This document shows, piece by piece, positions 1-12,600 of a stretch of 64,000 nt of DNA. Position 1 is the first letter of the stretch. The number at the start of each line of letters is the position of its first letter. The stretch is from assembly GCA_028673005.1 (NCBI GenBank), contig CM054116.1, positions 67,903,315-67,967,314 of the forward strand, read 5' to 3'. The position numbers and the translations under genes are program-made. The stretch comes from Tanypteryx hageni (Eukaryota > Arthropoda > Insecta > Odonata > Petaluridae). The notes under the pieces are model-generated. The model ran no database searches and was not told the DNA's origin. It saw nothing but the letters and a program-made list of their open reading frames with translations.

Positions 1-68
1 CAATCTAGCTATTTTCCTCTCTCTAGCTCTCTTTCTCTTTCTAGCTCTCTTCCTCTCTCTCTCTCTCC
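1..68. repeat. CT-rich microsatellite
   Basis: Imperfect CT/CTTT repeat interrupted by TAGC steps. It is cut by the window edge, so the true tract may be longer. Confidence 0.85.
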
Positions 69-479
69 ACTTTTCATCATGTTTCGCTACATGGGAAGTG
101 GACTTATAGGGGTCAGGAGATGCAGGAAAAACGATTTTCAGCGGTGCTTAACAAGGACCCGTAACGAGGTAATGCCTCTCGTGTAATAGTAAATTCCTTT
201 CTCGTACGGTTTTATTTCGAGCAAAAATATGTTTGCTCTTATCCAGCGGGGAATGGTGCAAAATAAATGACGGTTAACGTTTTTCACGGCAATATAACTT
301 TTCATTTCGTGTTATGCAAATGCTGTGATAAAAAACATACCACTGTGTAGCACATGTATCGTGAAGTTTGCTTCATTTCCAATAAATTTTTATTCATTTA
401 GATTTTTTTAATTTAAACTTTAAATCGATTATTTTTGCGCTCATTTATTAGGAGTTCTTTATCAGCGAAGCGGTAGTAG

Positions 480-575
480 ATGAACGCTATATGGGCACGT
501 CTCCTCCGTCCGTCCGCGTGTTTCATCTCCGAAACTACTGAATGAATGTTCAAGAAATTTTATATGTAACACTTC
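480..575 (-). mobile_element. Non-LTR retrotransposon 3'-tail-like remnant
   Basis: Read on the minus strand, this has the phrase order common in 3' regions of RTE-like elements in invertebrates: a CAGTAGTTTCGGAG stretch, then GGACGGACGGA, then a call to CATATAGCG. A similar tail (GCGGTTTCCGAG, then GCGGACGGACGGA, then CTATATGCG) ends the tandem array near 44970-45010. No coding sequence is attached. Apart from this remnant, 69-1202 shows nothing I can name. Confidence 0.35.
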
Positions 576-1202
576 AGGGCAAAGAAAATAAGAAAATTGT
601 ATAAATGATTTACATAGCCTAATTAGGATTGCCACTTTATTGGTGGCAAAATGGAACTTTTCTTTACATCTCGTAGAACGTCACTTGTATCAAAAAAGTC
701 GTCAAATAAAATTTTTCAAATAAAATCTGTTTTATCCAGTACATTCTTATCAAAGAAGTAGCCGTTTTCAAGAATCTCAAGTGAGGAAGTCGTAATTAAC
801 TTTGAACTTAGAAAATTTCTCCGTGTTATTTAATTGTAGTCAACGAAAACAGCCTTCGTAGCAAATGAAGTTAACAAAATCTACTATAAATACGTTTAAT
901 TTCCTTCTGTGCGCCAACAGAATAAGGTAAATGAAAGGAAATTCACGATAAAAAATGAACCTAAATGTCTGTTTTCCTCGCGTATGCACATAGTTTATGT
1001 ACGTGAAAATAAATGGATAATTTACGACGAAGGAATGAACGTAAAAGTAAAGATTACTACTGTTCATTTCAAGTGAGGTGTGTTTTAAATCATTTTCGAT
1101 TGTCTTATTAATAATTATTGATTATGAAATAAATCTCTACTACAAACAATCGATATTTTTCTGACATCGCTTCTGATATATCGTTTTTCAGTGGTTATAT
1201 AT

Positions 1203-1285
1203 TAGAATAGGGCTTCTTAACCTTTTTCCTCTCGCGCCCCCTTCTGATCTTCTAAAAACTCCAGGGCATCCTCCAACCCCCAGAA
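1203..1285 (+). mobile_element. hAT-like element terminus (remnant)
   Basis: The stretch GGCTTCTTAACCTTTTTCC followed by CTCGCGCCCCC resembles terminal sequences of hAT non-autonomous elements (GGTTCTTAACC plus a GCGCCCCC block). No partner end was found nearby, so only one terminus is claimed. Assignment is by resemblance, not by target duplication. Confidence 0.35.
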
Positions 1286-1372
1286 AATTTTGTTTGTGTT
1301 TTTGTTTGTATGGAATTGCTGGATAATCAATCAATTTCTTGGAATATTATAGCCAATACTCCTTCCACGACA

Positions 1373-1612
1373 AACACACGCAAGGGAGAATGGATACCAG
1401 TTGCCGGCATTAGCCAACTCTTAACGAAGAACACCAAGAGGACCAAATGCTTAGCGTCCCTTCTGAAGGACGGTGCGCTGACTTGCGCGGTCTCCTCAAA
1501 TCACACAGGTAGAGGCCGGGACCATTTCAGGTTGAAAAATACGATCTCTGCCGAATTCGAACCTGGAACCGCTGCGCGGAGGGCAAACACCCTAATCACT
1601 CCGCCACAGCAT
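1373..1612 (-). mobile_element. tRNA-derived SINE-like repeat
   Basis: On the minus strand a tRNA-like head occupies about 1612-1548. It has an A-box-like GTGGCGGAGTGATTAGGG and a B-box-like GGTTCGAATTC, the two internal RNA polymerase III promoter blocks. A body of about 170 bp follows, containing a small hairpin around GGACGCTAAGC/GTCCTTCAGAAGGGAC, and ends near 1373. The head does not close into a convincing 7-bp acceptor stem, so it is not called a functional tRNA. A tRNA-like head with an unrelated body is the usual SINE layout. Family identity is unknown, and it lies next to a hAT-like end. 1613-1980 holds nothing recognised. Confidence 0.5.
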
Positions 1613-1980
1613 ATTTGTGTTTTTATTATAAAATTATTAGTACTAGTAACCAATTTTTTGTGACATGGGTTTCTAAGTGCTTCTAAGTGAGCTGAGTTCT
1701 ACCGTGTGAGTTAATATAGTGAATTCTAATCTGATTAATTTTTGTTTCGATGCACAATTCAAAACTGACAAAATAGCGTCATTTTTTGGCAGTCGACAGT
1801 AAATGTACTTTTTCGTATATTATTTCTACGCATAATAAATCCATTTGTCTGCACTACATCTGTAATGGAGATGAAAAGTCGACTGAGTATTTGGATACAT
1901 CAATACAAGACATACAATCTAAACATTTATAAAATAAATGAAAAAATATTAAAGCAGGTAAATTGGAGAGCAATAGAAAA

Positions 1981-2615
1981 AATCTGATGTGGCCACCTCA
2001 TGGCTTTCTCCATACCTGTAATATTTCTAAAAATTCCAAATAGGTTACATGATAATAAATATTTTAAGGAAATTCGTGTTAGAAAAATGTAAAGACTTCA
2101 CAAAGAACAGAAATGATATTGGATCTGATATTGGATATAGCTATAAAGCTCCAACAATTAAAAAAATAAAAAGGAGCGAAAAGTGTTTACAATTGTTGCC
2201 GGTAGGTGGTGTAGTGGTGGCAGCTAAAAAAATTATTTTAAAAAATATCTTTTCAACAATGTATTATGTGGGAAATTGTTTCAAAGAAAGGTTGTAGAAA
2301 ATTAAAATATCTACAACCTTTATTCCACTACATTTTTATATTTATCAAATATGAAAGCAAATATTAAAGAAAAGGAATGTGACAGGAGTAAACACTCACT
2401 TCCGGTTTACTGATTGTTACCAAAAACGAATCAGCATGTCTTCCTTCAACAAAAATGTCAAATATAAAATTTCACGCAGATAGTTTTTGAGTTAGAGCAC
2501 CCACAAAATCCCAGTCACAGACGCACACAGACATGTTCGAGAAAATAGTAAAAACGTGTTCAGGGAACCTTAAAACATGTATTTCCGTTGAAATCTCGAA
2601 TTCAGAAATCTAGTA
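1981..2615 (-). mobile_element. ACTTTCTCC-family dispersed repeat, copy A (reverse)
   Basis: Reverse-oriented copy of a roughly 700-bp repeat found again at 19966, 24181, 34497 and 43101. Shared landmarks, in family orientation, are: CGAGATTTCAACGGAAATACA near the start, GTGCTCTAACTCAAAAACTA, CTACAACCTTT, TTAGCTGCCACCACCAC, GGCTATATCCAATATCAG, and the end GGCCACATCAGATT. This copy lacks the ACTTTCTCC head. The longest open frame inside (82 codons) is not shared between copies, so the element looks non-autonomous. Confidence 0.75.
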
Positions 2616-5099
2616 GTCATCCGCAAAAACTTCTTCGCAATGAACTTTGTCAAACTGTTCAAGGACTAATCCACAATAACTAAGGGAAACAAAAGATGGA
2701 AATAAAAATTTTCCAAAATCGTTTTTAAGTTTTTTTTCCGCAATACATGACAGTTAGGAATAAATTTTTTTGTTCATGCCTCCTCCATTTAACTCTCACA
2801 GTTAAAAAAGCAATAACATTTACATATACACAGTTAATTACCTTTTTTATTTTTATTATATTCTTAAATGAGTACAGCCATGGGTTTAAAATGTGCACTC
2901 ATAAACGACGGTTAAAAGCTAGTTAACGTGGTGCAGTTAGATTAGAATCGTTTTATAAGTATATATTTTATAGCATAAAGTATAGCAAACCCTTTTTTAT
3001 CGACAAACCCTGTATTAAGTCATTTTGACAGAGCTGCGCAAGTATTTTTCCGATGAAAACAATTTCGCATATACTTATTAACCTTTTGAGTTTGGCATCA
3101 AAGAAAATTATCCGCTTCATTGATTTCGCTGGATTTATACTTGCTGCACGTGCACATCAAATGAACGCCCAGGATTCAATTACAAAGTTACGTATCTCTT
3201 GGTAACAATTCGTTTTGCATAAGAAACAAGGCGAATGATATAATTGGGTAAAGAGAGCCCTTGTACAAAAAATAAAACGGAACCGTTATGTAAGTCTTCC
3301 TCATTGGCTCGAAAAATGAAATATCCTTTCCATGACATTTAAAAGTAATTTACCATATTTGAAAAAACCAGCAGGTTACAAGGATTGGGAAATGAAGCGC
3401 AACAAATTTATCTCGTCTTTAGATAATAATAGATGGATTACTCCTTCCAATTTTATATTCATGTGGTTTTCATTATGATCTAGTTTACCATGCCATCTAT
3501 TCGCCTGCTTATTTATAATTTTTAAAATGATCAATAAGTCCAACCTGACCTACACTAAATTAATCATTTTCGAAAGCGATAAGAAAAATTTGACTCGATG
3601 CATTAGAAATACGGAACGCCTTTTCGGAAACACTGGGCCGCGGAGTGCCACTTCTTCTGTGGCGATAACACGCGACTTTCAACTTTGCAGAGGTTGCTTT
3701 GATGTTTCTCTTTCATGAATCATTCATCAAAATATTCTTTCCGAATTGGTCTGCGTCATTCATGTTCAATCTCGTTCCATAAAATAGGTGACGAATGGTT
3801 CCGGATCTATGGAATAACTTAAATCTATCATTATCCAAACGATATTCCCTATTATAGAAGTAGACAAACTAATATTTATAGAAACTGAAGTAGCAGTCAA
3901 TAAAACGATTCAGGTTAGGAAGTTTGAAATATAATTTTTGTTTGAGAAAAGTTTTTTGTTTTACTTAAATGTTAATACGTATACACAAATCGATCCGAAA
4001 ATCAAAACTTTTTTACCTTAATGACGTCATGCGATTACATGGCATGCAAAAAAATTAAATCAGTTTCTCCTATTAAATTGAAACGATATAATGAACCATG
4101 TCACAATTCAACAATGAATTAGTCGATTTCAGCGGAAATATCGGTAATCTTTTAGATCCTTTTAGATTCAATATTACCGTTGACCAAAATTCCTCTCACT
4201 GTAAAGGAGCTTTAAAGTATAGTATAACAAGTGCATTATAATGTACAAGTACATTATAAATGGAGGTTAATGGCGCTTAAGTAAATTAGAAAATATAAAA
4301 TATTATTATATACATAAAAATCGTTGGTTTCATGTTCAAAATAACTTCTTTTTGATAATTGTCCCAGTAATCTTGGCAGTAAAATGATGATTGTCTAGAA
4401 ATGGAGAAATCGCTCATGAAAGGATATTAAAACGTAAATTTATGGAAATACGGGAAAAGAGGGGATTCAAGGGTTGAACTAAGAGCAATTTCTTGCCGTA
4501 AAAAGCAATAAGAAGGAATAGGCATTAAAATATCCGTGACCGACAGTATAAAAATAAAACTTTCCCAATCTCGGATGACGAAACCCAAAAGCAGCTTATC
4601 AATAACACTCCAGAGTTTGCATAAAATGTAACTAATATTGACAGTTTTTTAATTTACAAATTTTACGGCGCGGAATAATGAACAAGAAAGGGCGAATAAT
4701 CGCTGGAAGAAAAATTTGCGCAGATAAAATGCATGCACTTTGCTCATTGATTCTCATGTCCCTCACAAATCGCAACCAATCAAACTAACATGCCATCTTT
4801 ATATTTAATACGAATTTGAAAATGCAATTGCCTAAGTTATATGATTTTTTAAACAAAAATTCCCTTTCTGGTATTCAGAATAAATTTATTACCACTGAGT
4901 TTTTAAAACTCTCATTTATTATCATTAATGAAACTACAAGAACAAAGCAAAATTATTCAGTAAATATCTATATATAGTAAAGAAAAAATCATCAAATACC
5001 ACAAATATTTACGCGAAGTTAACATTGGGAAGTAGAGGGTTAACTTTACCAGGGGGGTGATAAGCAACAATAAACACATATTCCTAAAATTAATATTAG
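2616..5099. other. AT-rich DNA, no gene seen
   Basis: Short open frames only (63 codons at most). A CRE-like TGACGTCA occurs at about 4022. I see no repeat family or splice-framed exon that I can support. Confidence 0.5.
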
Positions 5100-7210
5100 C
5101 GCAGAATTATGGAATCAATTCGTCAAAGGACCAGCAAAAACCGCGTGACCGCGTGCCACACGGCGTCATCTCAAAATTCTCGATTCCTACTTTTTGCTAA
5201 TATCACGGCCAATGAAAAATACGTACAGTCCCATGTCGACTGGATGTCCGGCACCTCAGGAAAAATCTTCACCGACAACACGCCGACGACCTCCCGACCA
5301 GACTCACACTCGCCTCGGGAAAAAAACAACTTTTTCCCTCCCCCACGAACACCTCCTTTCGCCTTACTTCCACCTTTATTTTTCAAAGGACCATTCATAC
5401 GCCGGAATCATCCGCCAATCACGACCACTATCATATCGAAAGACCACGCTCGGCACACGGTTAGCTTTCCGTCGCGACACATGTCTTCTCCGCCTCTTTC
5501 TATCCTATCCCACTCTCACTTCCTCCGTGTCTTCTCCGACCCACTCTACCCTCCCACGGAGAATGAGATCGTGTGGTGTGCGTATGTGTCTTGAGATAGA
5601 GAGAGAGAGTGAACACACACACACGCACACTCACACGACGCAACAACCCAGGTCGATATCTTCGGGTGTCTAGAGAGTGGGAGAGAGTGAGTTAGTTTTC
5701 CCTCCGACACCACCAACACCGTCGTCTACACCACCGTCACCAGCATCAGACCGACACGGCGAAAAGGATGTAATGTGTGCGCGAGCGACTCTCTCTCTCT
5801 CTCTCTCACACACACACTCGGGGAAATCCGACGAATAAAAAACGAAGCCGGGAGGATGAGAGATATAACCCCACGCGGTAGGTAGACTACCAGCACGTGA
5901 CTGCCTCGAGAGTGTTCGATGATGTCGCTAACACCCCTCTTCTCTCTCTCTCTTTCTCTCCTGGCGTGTATGTACTTTTTCAATGCGGACGAGACGTATA
6001 TCTTCCCTTACGAACCCGAGGTTGAGTCGCGAAAGATGTGTCGCATTGTTTTTTTTTTAGTTTCCCTTCTCCCTTTTCGAAAAAAAGAGGCGCGCGCCCT
6101 CGTGTCAGGAGCTAAAGGAAGCAGAGAGCGCCTTTCTTTTTCTTTTTTCATCCCATTAAAGTTCTTAAATAAGTAATGTCTCTTTGTGTGCAGCTCGTCG
6201 ACTTCTCTCTATCTTCCTCTTCCGCCGATAGTTCTCTCGCCTCTTTTTTTTCTAATCCTTCGAGAGAAAGAAGGAAATCCCTCGAAGTCGTAGATCGACC
6301 CACACGCTCACACACACACACACGTTCACGTACGCGCACAAGAACACTAGACGCGTCGATAAAAATAAAAATAGAGTGGAAGAATGAGAGTACGGGACGG
6401 AGACGCAGGTGTTTGGCGGGTTGCTTCTTCTTCTCCTATCTCCCCTAAACTCCCTTATCCCTTTCCCCCCCTCTCCGGAGAGTCGATGTTTTTTTGGCGG
6501 AGGAGAGGAATAGATAGAAGTGGTGGTGGGGAAAGGGAGGGAGTTATATAGAGAGGGAGAGAGAGAGAGAGACGCGCCGGCGTGAGAATCCGTCGTCGTT
6601 CTCCGGGAGAAAGGAGACGACTCTGGCCCAAGCGGCGAAGCGGAGAGGCAGATAGAAATGGCGGGAGTGGGGGAAAGTAGGGAGAGTGAGGAGTGGATGG
6701 TAGGGAGAACCGGAAGGTTATGGAGGGAAGAAAAAGGGGAAGAATCCGAGAGAGAGAGAGGGTGAATGGGTGGAGGAATAGACGGCGGGAAATTTTTTAA
6801 GGGGAAGCGGACGGCGGCTAAGGAGGTTTCCTGGAAGGGAGAGGATTGTCAGGGAGAAAGGGAAGTCGGGAGCGCGTTCGGAGGGAGGAAGGAGGTCAGC
6901 GGTTGTTTCAATCCTTCGCGTGCTTTTGCCTCGTCGAACCGTAAAGGGTCACGCCCTCCGAGAAGAGGGAGAGGGTGGAAAAAGGGGTTTCGGCGAGGAA
7001 GGAGGAGGCAGGGAGGAGTAGGCAAACTGGAAAATAAAACGGAGGTTCGGGAGAAAAATGGCGGTGGGGAAATGGATATGTTTGCGAAAATATTCCGCTT
7101 TGTTAGGATAAGAAAGAAGTTTCGTCAGGAGGCAGGCCAGCGAGAAAGTTTACAGGCGTTTATCTCTGGTGAATATTTGGTAGACACGTTTGCAGTGTGG
7201 TGAATCTTGG
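5100..7210. other. CpG-richer, microsatellite-dense block; possible promoter/5'UTR DNA
   Basis: By eye this block is clearly richer in GC and CpG than its flanks. The part before about 6480 is pyrimidine-rich with CT and CA runs (for example near 5610, 5790, 5940 and 6305). The part after is purine-rich with GA runs near 6550. A TATATAGA string lies at about 6545. The overlapping frames on both strands (85-161 codons) have Ser/Arg/Leu-biased low-complexity composition and are not called as genes. The base composition fits a promoter or first-exon region, but no initiator/start-codon/donor series could be fixed. Confidence 0.3.
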
Positions 7211-7597
7211 ATCGAATAAATTGTCAGGTGCTAAAAGTTGACGGCAAAAATAAAGTTCGAGAGAAAAAAATGCTCTTTTCTTTTCCAAGAACATGACCCC
7301 ACCGTTGCGCAAGGTCGACCCTGGACAAAGTATAGAAAGCGATACGGTTTGCAGTAGGATGGACGTTGCCGAAGTAGGATATGATTTGGAAGAAAGTGTC
7401 GCAGGGGAGTTGGAAGGGGTAAAAATGATATAGGGGAAGAATGAAAAAGGAAGGTCGCGAGAGACGTTAGGGTTATTAAGGCAGTAAAAAAGGTGGCTCG
7501 GAAAATTAAAAATGAAACACACAACGCTGCATGACTGAGCAAGGAAAACCTTTTTTTTCTAGCGGACGGGAAAAGGAGGAAGCTAAGCAGCGAGAAA

Positions 7598-7609
7598 GGG
7601 GGGGGGGGG
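7598..7609 (+). repeat. Poly-G run of 12
   Basis: Uninterrupted run of twelve G, preceded by GAGAAA and followed by AAACGACTCC. A replication or assembly slippage hotspot. Confidence 0.8.
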
Positions 7610-7619
7610 AAACGACTCC

Positions 7620-9629
7620 TCTAAGGAATAAAACGGAGGGGGACGTGAGAGATAAGAATCTTCTAAAAAAATAACCGAAGTAAAAGCCACTTCACCTGCA
7701 AGAATTGGTCTATTTTTCGGTGGTGTCGTTTCTCTTCTCTCGCAGTGTAGTTGAGTGTAAAAAACGTTTCTTTCGTAAAATGTAAAAACAGCATTCTCTT
7801 TCCTCGCGTTCATTATCACGATTGTTTTAATATTAGGCTTTGTAGTATTTCATCATTGAACTGCGACATCGGCTTTTATAGTACTTTTTCTACTTTTCAA
7901 GTACTTTTAAAAGAGCTTCGTGATACACTTTTTATGCTAGTTTGGCGGAGATAAGGTTCCTGCGCACAATGTAGCGAAACAGTGATTCACATACCTACAT
8001 TGTCGCCGACTTGCTTACTAGGAAATTACATTTTGACATTAGAGTAGAAAGGACATTCATCTTATGTACACATGTACACATAAGAAATATTAAATTAAGC
8101 AATAAGGCCTTCTTTAATGGCTATTTAAGCTTAAAATTCACCAGGCAATATGAGTTTGGAGTCACATTACGGGTGTTGCCAAATATTTCCAAATAATAAA
8201 TCACCATCTGGCTATTCCAGTACTTTCTCTTATTACGTTTTTATGAAAATGTACTTGCTCTAGATTATGTTATGGGACAAAATAAAACTTTAATATTGGA
8301 AGTTTTAAATGTAAGAAAAATCTGCAGTAAAATCCCAAAGCAACATATCATAAAATGAAGAAAATGTGAGAAAAACGTTTTTTTACTGTAAAAACGGTTT
8401 TTTCGGACGTTTTAAAACGTCTGCATGAAAAAAACGTTTTTTCCCATCACTATTTGTGATACACAGTACACTTTCCTAACTTGTTTCTCTTGTCTCTGCA
8501 GGAGATAATTATTGGGATGAAGAACAGCGGAATATATTGAGGCAATTTTGGTCGAGTAGTAAAGATATTGTGCAGCTACTCTTGACCTACCGGACATTCT
8601 ATTAAATGTATCCGTAATGTAGGTGAAGTGAGTGTGAGGAAACGATCACTTACACAGAACGCGACGTTATAATAAGCTAACTGCTACCTAATACTGTGTT
8701 CACGCGTTTCCCAACAAGAAATGGCAGCGTACAAATATTGCAGCCTACATGTGAATCCGCAGAAATATTGAATTTTTCCTAATTCCTCAGAAAAATCGAA
8801 AGGCTTAAATCAGGATTTGGCTTTGCAATGAATTATTGAGGCGCGGAAGAAACCCCTCTCTGAGAACATTTGAATTCGTTCGACTGAGGCATGTAGTGAA
8901 AATCAATGTTGAAACTTTTATTAATTCTATGCCTGAATTTTTCCACACGGTGTCGTGTTTATTTTTATTGACTACTTAAAAAAACGTAGAAGTTATAAAT
9001 CAAATGTCGTAACTATTGAAAATCAATTATCAGCAATTTCCTGACACGTTAAATAGTCAGCGTTCTGGTTTTCGCCACTCTCAAAGTAACTACATTCCTG
9101 TTATCTAAAATTATCGACGTTTCGACATAAAATTGGCCAGATATACTTATGTTTTTTAATTTTTTATCTTGGAATATGGTGATTATGAATACAAATGCCG
9201 GAATAAATGAGAAATGCTATCTTTTAAATAAGAATCATTGAAATTAAAATGATCCAAATGAGAGTTGTCGGTTGAATGAGGTTTCACAGTCCAAAAATCA
9301 CTTTCACTAATATACACACAGTAAAGACGCTATAAATTTTGTCCAGCAAAAATTGATTATTTTATTTTATGGTTCATATAATTAATATTTTACTATAATG
9401 TCAATTTACTCTGTTAAATCGATGTGCAAGTAATGGTGGAAAAACTCCGCCGGAAATTAAGATCACAGCAATAATATGCTAATTAATCATCGTAATTAAA
9501 TATTCTTAGATACTCAAATGGTGAAATTATTTCCGTATACTAGAAAAGTGCTTAATTAATACTAGCAATTTAAAAATATTGATCATATAACCTGAAGGTT
9601 CGATTATGTTAATGGAAATTTGAAATTTG
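7620..9629. other. AT-rich DNA, no confident gene
   Basis: No frame is longer than 78 codons. An inverted AACGTTTTTT-rich patch lies at 8370-8445. A good-looking 3' splice site at 8481-8501 is followed by a short open stretch (see findings). Nothing else is supported. Confidence 0.4.
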
Positions 9630-9758
9630 AGGATAAAAAAATCCCAATTCGAGAATAAAGACTAACGCTGGCTTGGCAGCTTAGCTGATTAAATCACCTA
9701 CCCGAAAAGTGGGAGACACGGGTTCGATTCTCGGTCATGTACAGGATTTTTTTATCCT
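9630..9758 (+). repeat. tRNA-like sequence enclosed in a perfect inverted repeat
   Basis: AGGATAAAAAAATCC at 9630-9644 is matched exactly by its reverse complement at 9744-9758. Between them, about 9669-9737, lies a tRNA-like stretch. It has a D-arm-like CAGCTTAGCTGATTAAATC, an anticodon stem CCTAC/GTGGG with loop CCGAAAA, and a B-box T-arm GGGTTCGATTCTC. Position 33 is C instead of the near-universal U and the acceptor ends do not pair well, so this is a tRNA-derived repeat rather than a working tRNA. The inverted repeat continues imperfectly outward (TTTGAAATTTG against CTTGACATTTC). Confidence 0.6.
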
Positions 9759-10109
9759 GAAATGTCAAGTTTCTATTATAGTTTTATGCGCCCACGCATA
9801 ACAACTCTATTTCTCAACTTTCAATCTTGCTATTAAGTATCTAACTCTGGCCTAGGCAAATCAAAAGCCCAACCTAAGCATCAATTTCTCACGAGAAATA
9901 AAATAAAATTCGCTCAAATCCATATGAACAAAACAATAATCACCGCGAAATCAAAAATAAATTTTCAGCCACTTTTTCAAAAGTTATCCCTAGGGTTGGG
10001 ATAATTTTTTAAGCTCTCAACACGGAGAAAATATCAATCGAGTTACGATACCAACCATCGTCAAATTATAATTTAGAAATATCTATAAAAATATTTGAAG
10101 AAATCGCTC

Positions 10110-10154
10110 AAAGCACAACACCTCAAAGCATAACACCTCAAAGCATCACACCTC
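10110..10154 (+). repeat. 15-bp x 3 minisatellite
   Basis: Three tandem copies of AAAGCAYMACACCTC, starting at 10110, 10125 and 10140, with one or two changes between copies. Too short and unspaced to be a CRISPR array. Confidence 0.85.
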
Positions 10155-11579
10155 ATTTATAACTTTACTCAAACACTCCGGAATATAAGTCATAAGAATG
10201 GCCTTCAGGCACACGCGACAAGTTGGGTGATAAATTGAACAGTTTCTCAAATTCAACTGAAACTGACAGTTCATTGCTGCCTCATGCTAATTTTGACCTT
10301 TAAAATAGCTAGGGATTCTATCAACTCTAAAATTACCATCATTTTCTAGAATTTAGAATGAGGCGGAGGCTGGCGTAATGTGAATTGCAATTCTGACAAC
10401 TCCGTCAGTTTTCTCCAAGTTAAAATGCTAAACAATTCATTTTAAATTGCAAATTTCAAATTCATATGAGAAAGTAAAGTACAAGTTTCAAAAGACACGC
10501 TTATTTTCGGTTTTTATCGTTAATATTATAAGGCCATTTATTTTGCTGTATTGGATTCAAATGCAAAATGTCAACCCTGGAATTTCTATAAAACTACATT
10601 TTTTAAAATAAATCCTGTTAAAGGTATATTCATGATTCATATAATTTTCACAAAATTAAAAAAGCTGAGTTGTTAATCCCTTATGATTGAATTAATTCCA
10701 TGTCATAAATATTAAATAATTTTCAAAACATCCACAAAAAATATAAATAAGTAAATGAAATGTATTAATCGATTTGTTCATAAAAGCATTCTATCATATA
10801 ATATAGTCTGGGCACAAATAAGCCAAAACAATGTTATTTTTCATCTGCTAAATAATAATAATATCAGCCATGATTCATATACTACTACTCACTATAAGTC
10901 CGTGATACAATATATATTTATTTAGATTTATTTATCTTCACTCGCACTAAGTGCCCATCGATGGGACCAGTGGGATCTAATAGTTAGAGATTGGATTATT
11001 AATTAATTACGATTTTATAGGCAAATACTGGTTCTATTTTGCAAATAACTCGATATAAAATATTATTTTTACTAGTGCCAACAAATCTTCACCACCGAAT
11101 ATGCCGTGTGATACGAAGAAATTACTTTATTCTCGAACCCTTCCTTCTACTCCGCTATTTCCTCTGTTGAACTGATAATTTCTCATCCGATTCTCTAACA
11201 AGTTAAATATATAAGTATCACCGCATCTCTATTGAACAACTAGGGATTTAATAGCATTAATTGCCTCCCGTGCCGCGACAAATCAGAGCAATTAGCCATC
11301 GCCAAGACCAAACGACTATTCTTTCTAACAGACGAGCGTCCACTGTAAAACAGCCATTTCCTTACCCGTGACGTAGTAAAAGTCTATCCACTGAGCACCC
11401 CCGGATAAAAAAAGAAACACCCAAAGGCCGGTAACGACCGGCTCAATCTCCCCTTAAAGCAAACGAGTCGCACCACCACATATCGATTTGAAAAACCCAA
11501 TCCCATTTCCAGTCGCCATATAAGGGTATATAATAAAGCCGGCAAAAAAATCAAAGACGAAAAAATTATAAGATATCCG
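10155..11579. other. AT-rich DNA, no feature seen
   Basis: No frame over 60 codons, no recognisable repeat terminus. Confidence 0.5.
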
Positions 11580-12600
11580 GAAATTTCGCAAAGCTTTGGG
11601 GAAAGTTGGAGAGAAAGGAGCGAGTAACGAGAGAGTAGGAACGACAGAGTAGAAGAGAGAGAGAGTAGGAGAGAGATGGTGAAAGAAAGAGGGAGAAAGA
11701 CAGATAAATGGAAGGAGGAAGAGAGAGAATGGGGAGAGATAGAGGGAAGGCGGGAGGGGTGAGGGAGTTGGGGCGAGGGAGAGGGTGAACGAGAGAGGGG
11801 GAAGGAGAATGGGGAGAGAGAGGAGGAAGGCAGGAGGATGTGAGAAGGGGAAGGGATGAGAGTAATGGGATGGGAGGAAAAGAAAGAGATAAAGAAAGTA
11901 AAATTGAGAGAGCGACTAAGAGAGGAGAGAGAGATAGAGGGAAAGAGATAGAGAGATGAAGGTAGAGTGAGATGGAGGGAGAGATGGAGTGGGAGAGTAA
12001 TGGGATGAGAGGAAGAGAAAGAGATAAAGGAAAGTAAAATAGAGAGGAGCGAGTAAGAGAGGAGAGAGATAGAGGAGAGAGAGAGATAGAGGAGAGAGAT
12101 AGAGGGAGAGAGATACAGGAAGAGAGATAGAGGGAGAGAGATAGAGAGATGAAAGGAAAGTGAGATGGAGGGAGAGATGGAGGACGAGAGAGAGATGGAG
12201 GGAGATAAAGAGATGGAGGGAGAGAGATGGAGGGAGAGAGATGGAGGGAGAGAGATGGAGGGAGATAGAGATGGAGGGAGAAAGAGATGGAGGGGAGAGA
12301 TATGGAGGGAGGGAGAGATGGAGGGAGAGAGATGGAGGGAGAGAGAGATGGAGGGAGAGAGAGAGATGGAGGGAGACAGATGGAGAGAGAGATGGAGGGA
12401 GACAGATGGAGAGGGAGAGGAGAGAGATGGAGGGACATAGAGAGAGAGGAGAGAGTTGGAGAGAGAGATGGAGGGAGAGAGAAATGGAGAGAGAGACGGA
12501 GAGGAAGAGATGGATGGAGAGAGATTGAGGGAGAGGGATACGGAGAGAGAAAAGAAACGGAGGGAAAAGAAAGTAGGGGAAGTAACAGATAGGAGGGAAA
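11580..12600 (+). repeat. GA-rich satellite-like tract with nested repeats
   Basis: Almost purely purine on the plus strand. From about 12160 to 12500 the unit is roughly GATGGAGGGAGAGA in 14-20 bp variants. At 11859 and 11994 a larger block beginning AGAGTAATGGGATG is repeated 135 bp apart, showing an older, longer duplication inside the tract. Stop codons are rare here, which explains a 290-codon Ser/Leu/Pro-only minus-strand frame that is not a gene. Confidence 0.9.

Noticed and set aside
4022..4029. TGACGTCA sites as a regulatory series (about 4022, 16984, 20641, 29529, 34164, 45064, 50758)
   Set aside because: Several are partial or isolated in AT-rich DNA, and spacing shows no pattern; only those at 29529 and inside the 20.5-kb element were kept for context.
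5109..5673. Overlapping 161- and 159-codon plus-strand frames
   Set aside because: Two frames open over the same bases with opposing-strand frames as well, a sign of composition rather than coding.
10110..10154. CRISPR-like array
   Set aside because: Three 15-bp repeats with no spacers in a eukaryotic setting; a minisatellite.
11566..12438. 290-codon minus-strand open frame
   Set aside because: Same cause as above: complement of the GA tract, Ser/Leu/Pro repeats only.
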